13,741 bases of DNA from an uncultured Peptoniphilus sp. (GCA_947254665.1 CAMYEJ010000019.1:1-13741), one strand, 5' to 3'. Positions 1-11,765 are shown, numbered from the stretch's first letter. Notes: a model not told the origin generated them from the sequence alone. Numbers and translations are program-made.

Positions 1-25
1 CCCATCGGTACTTCTAATTCTGCAC

Positions 26-322
26 TTATTCTTCAGTGCCTTCTTCTGAAGTTTCTGCTTCGTCTTCTTCAGGTAGCTCTTCATATCTTTCGAAGATAAT
101 CTTTTCAATTGCACTTCTTGCTTCTTGGTTAATTGGATGAGCAATATCTCTAAACTCTCCATTAGAAAGTTTTCTAGAAGGCATTGCAATAAATAATGAG
201 CTATCACCTTGAATTACTTTAATGTCATGGACAACAAATGCATCATCAAAAGTAACTGATGCCACTGCTCTTAGGTTTCCTACTCCATGAATTTTTCTAA
301 TTCTTACATCTGTAATGTTCAT
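26..322 (-). CDS. spoVG: SpoVG family regulatory protein
   Basis: This 98-aa protein matches SpoVG along its whole length. Recognisable stretches include the N-terminal [11 protein letters not shown], the central DIKVIQG and FIAMPSRK, and the IAHPIN segment. SpoVG is a small cytoplasmic nucleic-acid-binding protein. In Bacillus it affects asymmetric septation, and in non-sporulating Firmicutes it acts as a pleiotropic regulator of envelope and virulence genes. The last 15 or so residues form a very acidic tail rich in Glu. The ATG at 322 is preceded by AAGGTGG (330-336) at suitable spacing. The gene is divergent from murC. In many Firmicutes glmU and prs follow spoVG, but only 25 nt are visible beyond the stop, so this cannot be checked here. 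A sporulation role should not be assumed, because the likely lineage may not form spores. Confidence 0.96.
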   Translation of the reverse strand: MNITDVRIRKIHGVGNLRAVASVTFDDAFVVHDIKVIQGDSSLFIAMPSRKLSNGEFRDIAHPINQEARSAIEKIIFERYEELPEEDEAETSEEGTEE

Positions 323-351
323 AATGTCACCACCTTGTCATTTATATCTTT

Positions 352-380
352 ATTATAGTAGATCGTAATAAAAAAAACTA
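352..380 (-). promoter_or_regulatory. Probable spoVG promoter
   Basis: On the minus strand a perfect TATAAT lies at 357-352, with a poor -35 (TAGTTT, 380-375) at 17-bp spacing. Transcription would start near 345, giving a leader of roughly 23-27 nt that includes the AAGGTGG site. It looks like a housekeeping sigma-A promoter. I see no sigma-H-type sequence of the kind that drives spoVG in Bacillus. The -10 lies inside one arm of the inverted repeat at 353-386. Confidence 0.6.
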
Positions 381-386
381 CTATAA
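353..386. repeat. Perfect 9-bp inverted repeat between spoVG and murC
   Basis: TTATAGTAG (353-361) is the exact reverse complement of CTACTATAA (378-386), with a 16-nt A-rich spacer. One arm covers the spoVG -10 and the other carries a weaker -10-like TATAAA facing murC (382-387). It may be an operator shared by the divergent genes. It may equally be two back-to-back -10 elements that resemble each other. Confidence 0.6.
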
Positions 387-422
387 AAATAGAATTTTGT
401 ATATAAAATTTAAATTTTTTTA

Positions 423-431
423 TGTTATAAT
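423..431 (+). promoter_or_regulatory. Extended -10 promoter of murC
   Basis: TGTTATAAT combines a TG extension with a perfect TATAAT at 426-431. No good -35 lies 16-18 bp upstream, as is usual for extended -10 promoters. Transcription would start near 438, only about 15 nt before the murC ATG and a few bases before its GGAGG site (442-446). Confidence 0.65.
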
Positions 432-452
432 TTAAAAAGACGGAGGAATTGC

Positions 453-1841
453 ATGTTTATTTTTAATATAGATGAGAAAAAATACAAAAAAATACATTTC
501 ATAGGAATCGGCGGTATTTCTATGAGCGGTTTGGCAGAGATTTTAAATGAATCTGGATATAGTGTATCTGGTTCAGATGCAAATAAAAGTGATCTCTTAA
601 CTAAACTTGCAAACGATGGCATCGATATACATATCGGTCACAAAAAAGAGAATATTTATGGCGCAGATCTTGTAATCTACACTGATGCTATTTCCCTTGA
701 CAATGAAGAACTTAGGGAAGCTATTAAAGAAAAGATAGATATAGTTGACAGAGCTTCTTTTTTAGGCGCTCTTATGAAAAATTACAAAATTTCCATGGCG
801 ATTTCTGGTACCCACGGCAAGACTACTACCACTTCAATGGTTTCAGAAATAATAAGAAATCTTCCTGAGAGACCTACTATTTTACTTGGTGGTAAACTGG
901 ACGACATAAATGGAAATGTGCTAGTTGGAAATAGAGAAATCATGCTTACAGAAGCCTGCGAGTACAAGGCAAATGTGCTTAAGTACTTCCCAACCACAGC
1001 GGTCATCTTAAATATTGACGAAGACCACTTGGACTTTTTCGACAATATGGAACATATTGTAAATACTTTTAAAGGATATGTCGACAATCTTAAACCTGGA
1101 TCTACTCTAATTTTAAATATTGATGATCCTTATGTAAGAGAACTTCAAAATAGAGACAACACAACTGTGGTTACATTTGGAGTGGAAAATGACGCAGACT
1201 ACACTGCAAAAAATATTAAATTCTGCGAAGACGGATACCCTGAGTACGACCTTTACTACAAAGGTTCACTAGTAGGTAAGGTTATTCTATCAGTGCTTGG
1301 AATTCACAATATCAAGAATTCTCTTGCAGCCATTGCCTGCGCTCACGAAAATAATATTTCATTCAAAGACGCAATCGACGGAATCCATTCTTACAAAGGT
1401 GTCCATAGAAGGCTTGAGTTCAAAGGCATGTTTGGCGGTGCAAAGGTATTTGATGACTACGCCCACCACCCTACAGAAATTCTCGCTTCTCTTCACGCGA
1501 TTAAAAGAGGTTGTGAAAGAAATCTGTACTGCATTTTCCAACCTCATACCTTTACAAGGACCAAGATTCTACTAGATAGTTTTTCAAAATCTTTTAGCGA
1601 GGCTGACTACACCATCATCACAGATATCTATGCTGCTCGTGAAAAAGATTACGGAGATATCCACTCCAAAACTCTTGTAGATGCGATAAATCAAAATAAG
1701 GACAAGGCCCTATATATAGAAACTTTTAGAGATATTGTCAAATTCTTAAAGGACAATCTTCGTCCCGGAGACACTGTAGTCACCATGGGTGCAGGAGATG
1801 TCTATAAAATTGGAGAGATGCTTTTAGAAGAAGCGAAATAA
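453..1841 (+). CDS. murC: UDP-N-acetylmuramate--L-alanine ligase MurC
   Basis: MurC joins L-alanine to UDP-MurNAc using ATP. This is the first amino-acid addition in the cytoplasmic stage of peptidoglycan synthesis. The 462-aa length is normal for the family. The N-terminal Rossmann domain begins with HFIGIGGISMSGLAEIL (15-31), the UDP-sugar-binding region. The central Mur-ligase domain has the ATP P-loop GTHGKTTTT (119-127) and NIDEDHLDFF (187-196). The C-terminal domain opens with GVHRRLEF (316-323) and DDYAHHPTEI (334-343), both diagnostic of MurC. The start at 453 is supported by GGAGG at 442-446. The gene appears monocistronic, with its own promoter and a strong terminator, and is divergent from spoVG. 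Confidence 0.98.
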   Translation: MFIFNIDEKKYKKIHFIGIGGISMSGLAEILNESGYSVSGSDANKSDLLTKLANDGIDIHIGHKKENIYGADLVIYTDAISLDNEELREAIKEKIDIVDRASFLGALMKNYKISMAISGTHGKTTTTSMVSEIIRNLPERPTILLGGKLDDINGNVLVGNREIMLTEACEYKANVLKYFPTTAVILNIDEDHLDFFDNMEHIVNTFKGYVDNLKPGSTLILNIDDPYVRELQNRDNTTVVTFGVENDADYTAKNIKFCEDGYPEYDLYYKGSLVGKVILSVLGIHNIKNSLAAIACAHENNISFKDAIDGIHSYKGVHRRLEFKGMFGGAKVFDDYAHHPTEILASLHAIKRGCERNLYCIFQPHTFTRTKILLDSFSKSFSEADYTIITDIYAAREKDYGDIHSKTLVDAINQNKDKALYIETFRDIVKFLKDNLRPGDTVVTMGAGDVYKIGEMLLEEAK

Positions 1842-1846
1842 TTATT

Positions 1847-1878
1847 AAAAGGAGGTTTAACCTCCTTTTATTTTTTTT
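1847..1878 (+). terminator. Rho-independent terminator of murC
   Basis: AAAAGGAGG (1847-1855) pairs perfectly with CCTCCTTTT (1861-1869) around a short TTTAA loop, and eight T residues follow at 1871-1878. The hairpin starts 6 nt after the murC stop codon. Its left arm happens to spell a Shine-Dalgarno sequence, but the sequence that follows has no start codon that would use it. Confidence 0.92.
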
Positions 1879-1950
1879 ATTATTCCAAGAATTTTTTCTA
1901 ATTTTTAAAATTGTATTTTTATAAAAATTTATTTTATCTGTTTTTTTTCC

Positions 1951-1962
1951 TTGATATATCAA
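1951..1962. repeat. 12-bp perfect palindrome in the murC-rhodanese gap
   Basis: TTGATATATCAA is a perfect palindrome in the 195-nt AT-rich stretch between the murC terminator and the lipoprotein gene, about 85 bp upstream of that gene's -10. It could be a regulator site. AT-rich DNA produces short palindromes by chance, so I give it little weight. I see nothing else of note in 1879-2040. Confidence 0.3.
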
Positions 1963-2044
1963 CATTTTGTCAGATTAAATTTTGTGTGATCTAAATAATA
2001 TTTTAAAATTTAGCCATTTCGTAATCGCATTATTTCATTTTACT

Positions 2045-2053
2045 TGTTATTAT
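2045..2053 (+). promoter_or_regulatory. Extended -10 promoter of the rhodanese lipoprotein gene
   Basis: TGTTATTAT gives a TG extension plus a TATTAT hexamer (2048-2053). There is no convincing -35. The predicted start is near 2060, a few nucleotides before GGAGG (2064-2068) and about 14 nt before the ATG at 2074. The layout matches the murC promoter almost base for base. Confidence 0.5.
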
Positions 2054-2073
2054 ATTTACAAGCGGAGGTAATT

Positions 2074-2577
2074 ATGAATAATTTTAAAAAAGCAGCAGTA
2101 GCTCTTTCTCTTGCAACAATCCTTACTGGATGTGGCGCAAAAGGACCTGGAACTGCAAAGATGGAAACGAAGCTAAGATTGAAGCAGCTTCTATGAAACT
2201 TGTTACAGCAGTTGAAAATTCAAGCTACCAATTAGTTTCAACAGAAGAACTAAAGAACTGGATTGACAACAAGGAAGATATGATAATAGTAGACACTATG
2301 CCTGCTGACAGCTACAACAAAAACAGAATCCCTGGAGCAGTTAACGCTGAACTTCCTGTTAAGATGGAAGATGTAACTCCAAAACAAAAAGAAGCTTTTG
2401 TAAAGGCTCTTGGAGAAGACAAAGACAAAAAAATTGTTATTTACTGCGGTTTCGTTGGATGCGAAAGATCTCACGTTTGGTGGACTTATCGCTGAAGAAG
2501 AAGGATTTACAAATGTTTACAGACAACCAGGTGGAATCATCGCTTGGATTGACGCTGAATACACAACAGAAAAATAA
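2074..2577 (+). pseudogene. Rhodanese-like lipoprotein, two compensating frameshifts
   Basis: The ATG at 2074 follows GGAGG (2064-2068) and opens a lipoprotein signal peptide with lipobox LTGC (residues 17-20), so the product should be anchored to the outer face of the membrane. As written this frame stops at a TGA at 2194 after 40 residues. The rhodanese domain continues in another frame from about 2160. It runs through IVDTMPADSY, RIPGAVNAELP and the active-site loop YCGFVGCERS, then breaks again near 2478. The last 32 codons (RQPGGIIAWIDAEY near the end) are back in the original frame, stopping at 2577. One A missing from the run at 2157-2159 and one extra T in 2476-2478 explain everything and give a normal 167-aa protein, with the presumed catalytic Cys at residue 125 and Arg at 132. 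The family transfers sulfane sulfur or binds persulfides; the substrate here is unknown. Sequencing error and recent gene decay are both possible. Confidence 0.85.
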
Positions 2578-2590
2578 TTAAATTAAATTT

Positions 2591-2629
2591 AAACCCTAAA
2601 GCTATTTAGCCTTAGGGTTTTTGTTTGTT
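2591..2629 (+). terminator. Rho-independent terminator of the rhodanese gene
   Basis: AAACCCTAA (2591-2599) pairs with TTAGGGTTT (2612-2620). An inner GCT/AGC pairing extends the stem across one mismatch to an ATTT loop, and a T-rich tail follows (TTTTTGTTTGTT). It lies 13 nt beyond the stop codon at 2577. Confidence 0.85.
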
Positions 2630-2676
2630 CTGAAAAATTATTTGAATTTGCATAATTTTAATTTGTGATACATGGT

Positions 2677-2716
2677 AAATAAAAACCCCTCCATCCTTAT
2701 TCTAGATTTTGGGGTT
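2677..2716 (-). terminator. Probable terminator of the gatB end of the operon
   Basis: On the minus strand AACCCC (2716-2711) pairs with GGGGTT (2689-2684) across a 21-nt loop, and a T-rich run follows (TTTTT then ATTT). The loop is long for an intrinsic terminator. A second, AT-rich hairpin sits between it and gatB: AAAATAAC (2723-2730) pairs with GTTATTTT (2735-2742) around TATG. The two may act together. The plus-strand rhodanese gene converges on this region. Confidence 0.55.
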
Positions 2717-2741
2717 CAGTTCAAAATAACTATGGTTATTT

Positions 2742-4172
2742 TTACATATTCTTTAATTTTTCTTCTATTATTTTATTTACAATTTGCGGATTTGCCTTGC
2801 CTTTTGACGCTTTCATTACTTGTCCTACTAAGAACCCAAAGGCTCTGTTCTTTCCATTCTTTATATCTTCTATTGACTGTGGATTTTCTTCTAGTACTTT
2901 TACTACAAGCTCTTCGATTAATGAGTCGTCTTCTATTTGCACTAGTCCTTGTTCTTTTATGATGTCTAGTGGTTTTTTATTTTCTTCAAACATCGCTCTT
3001 AGGACTTTTTTGCCGGCGTTGTTATTTATCTTTCCAGATTTTATTTCCTTTAGTAAAGTTTTTAAATCTTCAACTTCAAATGGAGTTTCAAATTTATTAT
3101 CTCCAGTTAAGTCTACTCTTCTTAAAACTTCTGTCATCATCCAGTTGGAAGCCATATTGTAATCTTCGAAGTCTCTTACCAATTCTTCGTAGTAGTTTGC
3201 AAGTTCTATGGTTGATGTCAACACTCCTGCATCGTATTCTGGAAGTTTGTATTCTTCTATAAATCTCTGTTTCTTAACATCTGGCAATTCTGGCATTTCA
3301 GATTTTATCTTTTCGATGTATTCATCTGTTATCACCACTGGAGGTAGATCCCCTTCCGGTGCAAATCTATAGTCTGCCACAGTTAACTTTTGTCTCATTA
3401 GAATGGTTTCATTCTTTTGATCGTCCCATCTTCTAGTGGTTCTGATTTCAGATTTCCCAGTTTCTAGTAAGTCAATATGTCTTTTTACTTCGAAGTCAAT
3501 CGCCTTTTCTACTCCTCTAAATGAGTTAAGGTTTTTAACTTCTGTTACTGCTGTTTTCTTACCAGTGTCTAAATCTTTTATATTTACGTTCACGTCGCAT
3601 CTTAGAGATCCCTCTTCCATCTTGCAGTCAGAGATTCCAAGGTAGACTATGGTTGCTTTTAATTTTTCTAGGAATTCTCTTGCTTCTTTTCCTGATGAGA
3701 TGTCTGGTTTAGATACTATTTCTATTAGTGGAACTCCACATCTGTTGTAATCCATATATGTGTTTTCTTCCATGTGCATGGATTTTCCAGTGTCTTCTTC
3801 CATTTGTATCTTCATAAGTCCTACCTTCTTAGGATTTCCGTCATCGCCTTCGATTTCGATGTATCCGTTGTAGCAGATTGCCATATCGTCTTGGGTAATT
3901 TGGAAACCTTTGGTAAGGTCAGGATAGAAATAATTTTTTCTGTCGAATTTTGAAAATTTCCTTATTTCACAGTTGAGAGCATGTCCTGCCATTACAGTGT
4001 ATCTAACCACATTTTCATTTAAAACTGGAAGTCCTCCTGGAAGTCCTAGGCACACTGGACAGGTTAAAGTGTTTGGTTCTTTTCCATAGGCATTTTCGCA
4101 GGAGCAAAAAGCTTTTGTCTTAGTTTGAAGCTCCACGTGGATTTCAAGACCTACAATTGTTTTATAGTTCAT
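2742..4172 (-). CDS. gatB: Asp-tRNA(Asn)/Glu-tRNA(Gln) amidotransferase subunit B
   Basis: GatB is the kinase/tRNA-binding subunit of GatCAB. It phosphorylates mischarged Glu-tRNA(Gln) or Asp-tRNA(Asn) so that ammonia from GatA can amidate it. The 476-aa protein starts MNYKTIVGLEIHVELQ, the standard GatB N-terminus. It carries the zinc motif CxC-x12-CxxC at Cys 23, 25, 38 and 41, then SLRCDVNVN and LNSFRGVEKAI of the catalytic cradle. The C-terminal third is the helical YqeY-like tRNA-binding domain. I chose the ATG at 4172, not the in-frame TTG at 4187, because AAAGGAG (4178-4184) sits exactly 5 nt upstream of that ATG. The gene overlaps the end of gatA by 11 bp and is the last gene of the operon. 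Confidence 0.97.
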   Translation of the reverse strand: MNYKTIVGLEIHVELQTKTKAFCSCENAYGKEPNTLTCPVCLGLPGGLPVLNENVVRYTVMAGHALNCEIRKFSKFDRKNYFYPDLTKGFQITQDDMAICYNGYIEIEGDDGNPKKVGLMKIQMEEDTGKSMHMEENTYMDYNRCGVPLIEIVSKPDISSGKEAREFLEKLKATIVYLGISDCKMEEGSLRCDVNVNIKDLDTGKKTAVTEVKNLNSFRGVEKAIDFEVKRHIDLLETGKSEIRTTRRWDDQKNETILMRQKLTVADYRFAPEGDLPPVVITDEYIEKIKSEMPELPDVKKQRFIEEYKLPEYDAGVLTSTIELANYYEELVRDFEDYNMASNWMMTEVLRRVDLTGDNKFETPFEVEDLKTLLKEIKSGKINNNAGKKVLRAMFEENKKPLDIIKEQGLVQIEDDSLIEELVVKVLEENPQSIEDIKNGKNRAFGFLVGQVMKASKGKANPQIVNKIIEEKLKNM

Positions 4173-5577
4173 TTTTACTCCTTTCAAATAGATATGCTGA
4201 ATTTAAAATTTCATTGTCCTTCATTCTTCTTCCGGTAAATTCGATTCCTACGCTTAATCCATCCTTTTTCTTCATTGGAATGGATAGTGATGGGCATCCT
4301 GACATATTTGCAGGAATTGTAAACATGTCCGCCTTGTAAATTTCTACTGGTGTCATTTCTGAATCAAGTTTGATTGGAAGAATTGGTGAAGTTGGAGAAA
4401 GGATAAACATATTGTCTTCTAGAACTTTATCCATTTCAGATTTTATAAGTCCTCTTACCTTCAGTGCCTTGTAGTAATAATCTTCCGCAAGGTCTAGTGA
4501 AAGTATTTGAGTTCCAATCATGATTCTCTTCTTTACTTCTTGTCCGAAGCCTTCCCCTCTAGTCTTCTTAAACATTTTTTCGATGGTTTCGTAGTCATCT
4601 GTGGTTCTCTTTCCATAGATTATTCCATCAAATCTCGCCATGTTTGAAGAAATCTCGCCATTTACTAAGATATGGTAAGTTTCGATTACATTCTTAAGAT
4701 ACTTCATATCCACATAGTTTATCTTTGCGCCAAGATCTTCTAGGATTCCTATTGCAGTTTTAAATTCGCTTTCAATTCTTTCGTCATCAAGATCTAGGTA
4801 AACTTTTGGAATCGCAATATTTTTTCCTTTTAGATAGTTTGAATCTAGTTTGTCGAAATCCACTTCATCTATTGATTTATTTTCGATAGAAGTTGCATCC
4901 TTTATGCTTCTTCCCTTCAATGCTTTAAGTAAAATGGTCGCATCTTCCAAAGTTTTCCCCATGGTGCCTGGACTATCAAAGGTATTTGCCATGGTTGAGA
5001 TTCCATATCTTGAAATAGTTCCATAGGTTGGTTTTATTCCAACAATGCCGCAGTAGGATGCAGGTTGTCTAGTAGATCCACCTGTGTCTGTACCGACTGA
5101 TACCACAGCCATTTCTCCAGCTACTGATGCTGCAGATCCACCTGATGATCCTCCAGGTATAAGGGTTTTGTCCAGTGGATTTTTGGTCGCTCCATAATAT
5201 GAAGATCTAGTGGTAGCTCCCATTGCAAACTCATCCATGTTTACTTTCCCAAGGATAAGTCCTCCAGCTTCCAAAACTTTTTTCGTAACGTCTGCGTCGT
5301 ATGGAGATTCATAATTTTCAAGAATCTTCGAACCGCATGTAAGTCTTACATCTTTTACAGAGATATTGTCCTTTAGAGAAAGTGGAATCCCTGATAGAAG
5401 TCCATCTTTATCTAGATTTTTCTTTGCAAGTTCAAAAGTCTTCGTGATGTAAGCATTTATTTCTCCATCTTCTTTTTCTATCTTTTCAATATAGCTATTT
5501 AAAACTTCTTCCTTTGTGAAGTCGCCTTTTTTATAGCCATCTTGAAGTTCTCTTATTCCTAATTTTGTAAGTTCCAT
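4162..5577 (-). CDS. gatA: Asp-tRNA(Asn)/Glu-tRNA(Gln) amidotransferase subunit A
   Basis: GatA is the glutaminase (amidase-signature) subunit of GatCAB. It releases ammonia from glutamine for delivery to GatB. The 471-aa length is close to the family norm. The catalytic Ser-cisSer-Lys triad is visible: Lys69 in PLSLKDN, cis-Ser144 in the amidase signature PGGSSGGSAASVA, and nucleophile Ser168 in GTDTGGSTRQP. These sit exactly 10 residues before the known S. aureus GatA positions (79, 154, 178). The ATG at 5577 is 7 nt beyond the gatC stop, and a GAGGT site overlaps that stop codon, suggesting coupled translation. The order gatC-gatA-gatB is the usual Firmicute arrangement and supports a stoichiometric complex. 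Confidence 0.98.
   Translation of the reverse strand: MELTKLGIRELQDGYKKGDFTKEEVLNSYIEKIEKEDGEINAYITKTFELAKKNLDKDGLLSGIPLSLKDNISVKDVRLTCGSKILENYESPYDADVTKKVLEAGGLILGKVNMDEFAMGATTRSSYYGATKNPLDKTLIPGGSSGGSAASVAGEMAVVSVGTDTGGSTRQPASYCGIVGIKPTYGTISRYGISTMANTFDSPGTMGKTLEDATILLKALKGRSIKDATSIENKSIDEVDFDKLDSNYLKGKNIAIPKVYLDLDDERIESEFKTAIGILEDLGAKINYVDMKYLKNVIETYHILVNGEISSNMARFDGIIYGKRTTDDYETIEKMFKKTRGEGFGQEVKKRIMIGTQILSLDLAEDYYYKALKVRGLIKSEMDKVLEDNMFILSPTSPILPIKLDSEMTPVEIYKADMFTIPANMSGCPSLSIPMKKKDGLSVGIEFTGRRMKDNEILNSAYLFERSKNEL
4178..4184 (-). promoter_or_regulatory. Ribosome binding site that fixes the gatB start
   Basis: AAAGGAG on the minus strand lies 5 nt upstream of the ATG at 4172 and inside the gatA coding sequence. 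It sits between that ATG and the upstream in-frame TTG at 4187, which has no such site. This rules in favour of the shorter, family-typical protein. Confidence 0.85.
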
Positions 5578-5584
5578 AACTACC

Positions 5585-9993
<4,409 letters not shown>

Positions 9994-9997
<4 letters not shown>

Positions 9998-10674
9998 ATA
10001 AGCTCCCTTACTATTTTAGATCCGATAAAAAGTCCTGCCGCAGGAGGCACGAATGGCGTCGAACCAGGTGTCCTCTTGTCTTCACACAGGTTCTTCGGTT
10101 CTTCCTTTGAATAGCAAACATCTATGTCGATCTTTTCTTCTTTCAGTAATCTCCTCATCTTGCGAGCGAGAGGATCCATGCTAGTCTTAGAAATCTTTGT
10201 AATTTCAATCTTAGATGGATCTATTTTGTTCCCCATACCCATGGAAGAAATGATTTTAATCCCAAGGGCATGAGAATTTTTGATTAGAAGCAGCTTCGCA
10301 GCCACATCATCTATGGCATCCACCACATAGTCGTAGGATTTAAGATCTATCTCACCTGCAGTTTCTTCGCTATATCTAATTGGATATTTTTCTACAATCG
10401 CTTCCGGATTTATATCCAAGATTCGTTTTTCAAATGCATCCACTTTTTTCATTCCAACAGAAGAGTTAGTAGCGATGATCTGTCTATTGATATTGGTTAG
10501 AGAAATATCATCGAAGTCGACGATTCCAATCCTTCCGATTCCACATCTGACAAGGGATTCAACCACGTATCCGCCGACACCTCCAACACCAAATACAATT
10601 ACGGACCTATTTTTTAAAACCTCTAACGCTTCTCTTCCTATAACTTTTTCTGTTCTCTCTCTATAATCTGTCAT
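9994..10674 (-). CDS. tcdA: tRNA threonylcarbamoyladenosine dehydratase TcdA
   Basis: This 226-aa E1/ThiF-fold protein has the ATP-binding glycine loop GVGGVGG (29-35), the acidic Asp53/Asp55, and NINRQ (61-65) with the conserved Arg64. The C-terminal GSTPFVPPAAGLFIGS is typical of TcdA (CsdL/YgdL). TcdA uses ATP to cyclise t6A at position 37 of ANN-decoding tRNAs to ct6A. It lacks the zinc-binding cysteines and the partner genes expected of ThiF or MoeB, so those are less likely. Its ATG overlaps the upstream SLH gene's stop (ATGA, 10674-10671). The only Shine-Dalgarno-like element is AGGA 10 nt upstream, so its expression probably depends partly on translation of the SLH gene. Confidence 0.92.
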
Positions 10675-11732
10675 TTAAGTTCAATCCTAGATATTGAATC
10701 TCCAGTAAGCATAACCTTTAAACTAACTATGCCAGTTAGATTCTTGTCAAAGTAGTATGAAAATTCCAAAGGTACCTTGTTGTTTTCAAGATTTCTAAAT
10801 GTAATTACATATCCATTTCCAGCTGCAACAGAGCCAACAACTTCACATCTTGTAACTACATCTTCAGTTACTTCACTCCTATCAATAACTGTATAGGATT
10901 TTACAACGTCATTTGTGATATTTAATTTAACCGTAGCTCCAACTATATCTTCATTGATTTCAAATCCAAGTTTATAATCCTTTTCCACTCCGAGAACATC
11001 TAGGGTTATGACTTCAATATCATATCCTTTGACCTTTCCAACTACTTCTATATTCTCATCCGGCTTAATAACATTACTATGTTCTTTGTGGTCGAGAGTT
11101 TTCTTCATGATTACCGCCATTTCAGCACGACGAATATGTTTTTTACCATTGAAAAATCCATCTGAACCATTCTTGTCAAAAATTCCAAAACTTACAAGTC
11201 CTGGCAAATATTTAAGAGCCTCTTTATTTATTTTTTTTAAATCTTTGTAATTTAAAAGAGAAATATCTCCAGTCTTGTCGCTTTCAAGCGCTCTGCCAAA
11301 AAGTGCGGCAATAGTTCCTCTAGTTGGATATTTCTTGCCATTTATAAGTCCTTTTTTTGCCGCTGCATCTAGGGTGTTTAAACTTATCGTTCCGATTTGT
11401 AAATTGTAATTTACAGCACCGATAGCCCAAGCAGGAATATTGTACTTAGTTAGATCATAAACCTCAGAGTTCTTAACAGTTCCAATCTTAAGTGATTCAA
11501 TAATCTTCAATGTTTCCAAAAATGAAACTGCCCTTTGCGGTTTAAAAGTCCCATCATCATATCCTGCCAAAAGATTCTTTTCAGTCAAATATTCCACATA
11601 TTCATTTGCCCAGCCATATCCGCTATTCTTCATATCTGTAAAAGACTTCGCATCTATTACCTGCACCAAGGTTATAGCTGAAAGTCCTATTATAAAAATT
11701 TTCTTCATAAGTTTCTTCATTGATTTTTCCAT
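10671..11732 (-). CDS. Secreted SLH-domain protein (operon head)
   Basis: The 353-aa protein has a Lys-rich N-terminus, a hydrophobic core (residues 12-25) and a likely signal-peptidase site after IDA (28). Three SLH-type repeats follow: about 29-80 (FTDMKNSGYGWANEYV, GYDDGTFKP), about 96-150 (degenerate, IPAWAIGAV), and about 160-212 (GSDGFFNGKKHIRRAEMAVIMKK). The rest is a beta-rich region (about 225-353) that I cannot assign. SLH domains anchor proteins non-covalently to pyruvylated cell-wall polysaccharide. The normally conserved TRAE motif is altered in all three repeats (SFLE, TRGT, RRAE). The ATG at 11732 has GGAGG 5 nt away. The frame is open to 11825, but that extension runs through the terminator and promoter. 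The protein is a paralogue of the 628-aa protein just upstream, sharing the repeat order and motifs. Its function is unknown beyond envelope attachment. Confidence 0.88.
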   Translation of the reverse strand: MEKSMKKLMKKIFIIGLSAITLVQVIDAKSFTDMKNSGYGWANEYVEYLTEKNLLAGYDDGTFKPQRAVSFLETLKIIESLKIGTVKNSEVYDLTKYNIPAWAIGAVNYNLQIGTISLNTLDAAAKKGLINGKKYPTRGTIAALFGRALESDKTGDISLLNYKDLKKINKEALKYLPGLVSFGIFDKNGSDGFFNGKKHIRRAEMAVIMKKTLDHKEHSNVIKPDENIEVVGKVKGYDIEVITLDVLGVEKDYKLGFEINEDIVGATVKLNITNDVVKSYTVIDRSEVTEDVVTRCEVVGSVAAGNGYVITFRNLENNKVPLEFSYYFDKNLTGIVSLKVMLTGDSISRIELK

Positions 11733-11737
11733 AAAAA

Positions 11738-11742
11738 CCTCC
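11738..11742 (-). promoter_or_regulatory. Ribosome binding site that fixes the SLH gene start
   Basis: GGAGG lies 5 nt upstream of the ATG at 11732. It supports that start over upstream in-frame codons, which fall in the promoter and terminator and would add a non-signal-like N-terminus. Confidence 0.88.
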
Positions 11743-11748
11743 ATGATT

Positions 11749-11757
11749 ATTATAACA
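11749..11757 (-). promoter_or_regulatory. Extended -10 promoter of the SLH-tcdA-pcrA-ligA-gatCAB operon
   Basis: TGTTATAAT on the minus strand has a perfect TATAAT at 11754-11749 and a TG extension, identical to the murC promoter core. No -35 hexamer is seen at 16-18 bp; that position falls on the T-tract and stem of the upstream gene's terminator. Transcription would start near 11742, within or just before the GGAGG, giving a leader of only about 10 nt. Confidence 0.65.
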
Positions 11758-11765
11758 CAAAGGAT

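Noticed and set aside
1..25. Start of glmU after spoVG
   Set aside because: Gene order in other Firmicutes suggests it, but the 25 visible bases show no convincing start with a ribosome binding site.
1951..1962. An FNR/CRP-type site at TTGATATATCAA
   Set aside because: FNR sites have four bases between the TTGAT and ATCAA half-sites, but here there are two, so I did not name a regulator.
2155..2482. Programmed ribosomal frameshifting in the rhodanese gene
   Set aside because: Neither site has a strong slippery heptamer, upstream Shine-Dalgarno stimulator or downstream hairpin. Two shifts of opposite direction in one short gene would be needed. Single-base homopolymer indels explain it more simply.
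2797..3162. A 121-codon open frame on the plus strand opposite gatB
   Set aside because: It lies wholly antisense to a well-conserved gene, has no ribosome binding site, and its Ser/Phe-rich translation reflects the complement of gatB codons. The same holds for similar open frames opposite murC, gatA, ligA, pcrA, tcdA and the SLH genes.
4172..4187. An upstream TTG start for gatB at 4187
   Set aside because: It would add five residues not typical of GatB, and the ribosome binding site AAAGGAG lies downstream of it, properly spaced for the ATG at 4172.
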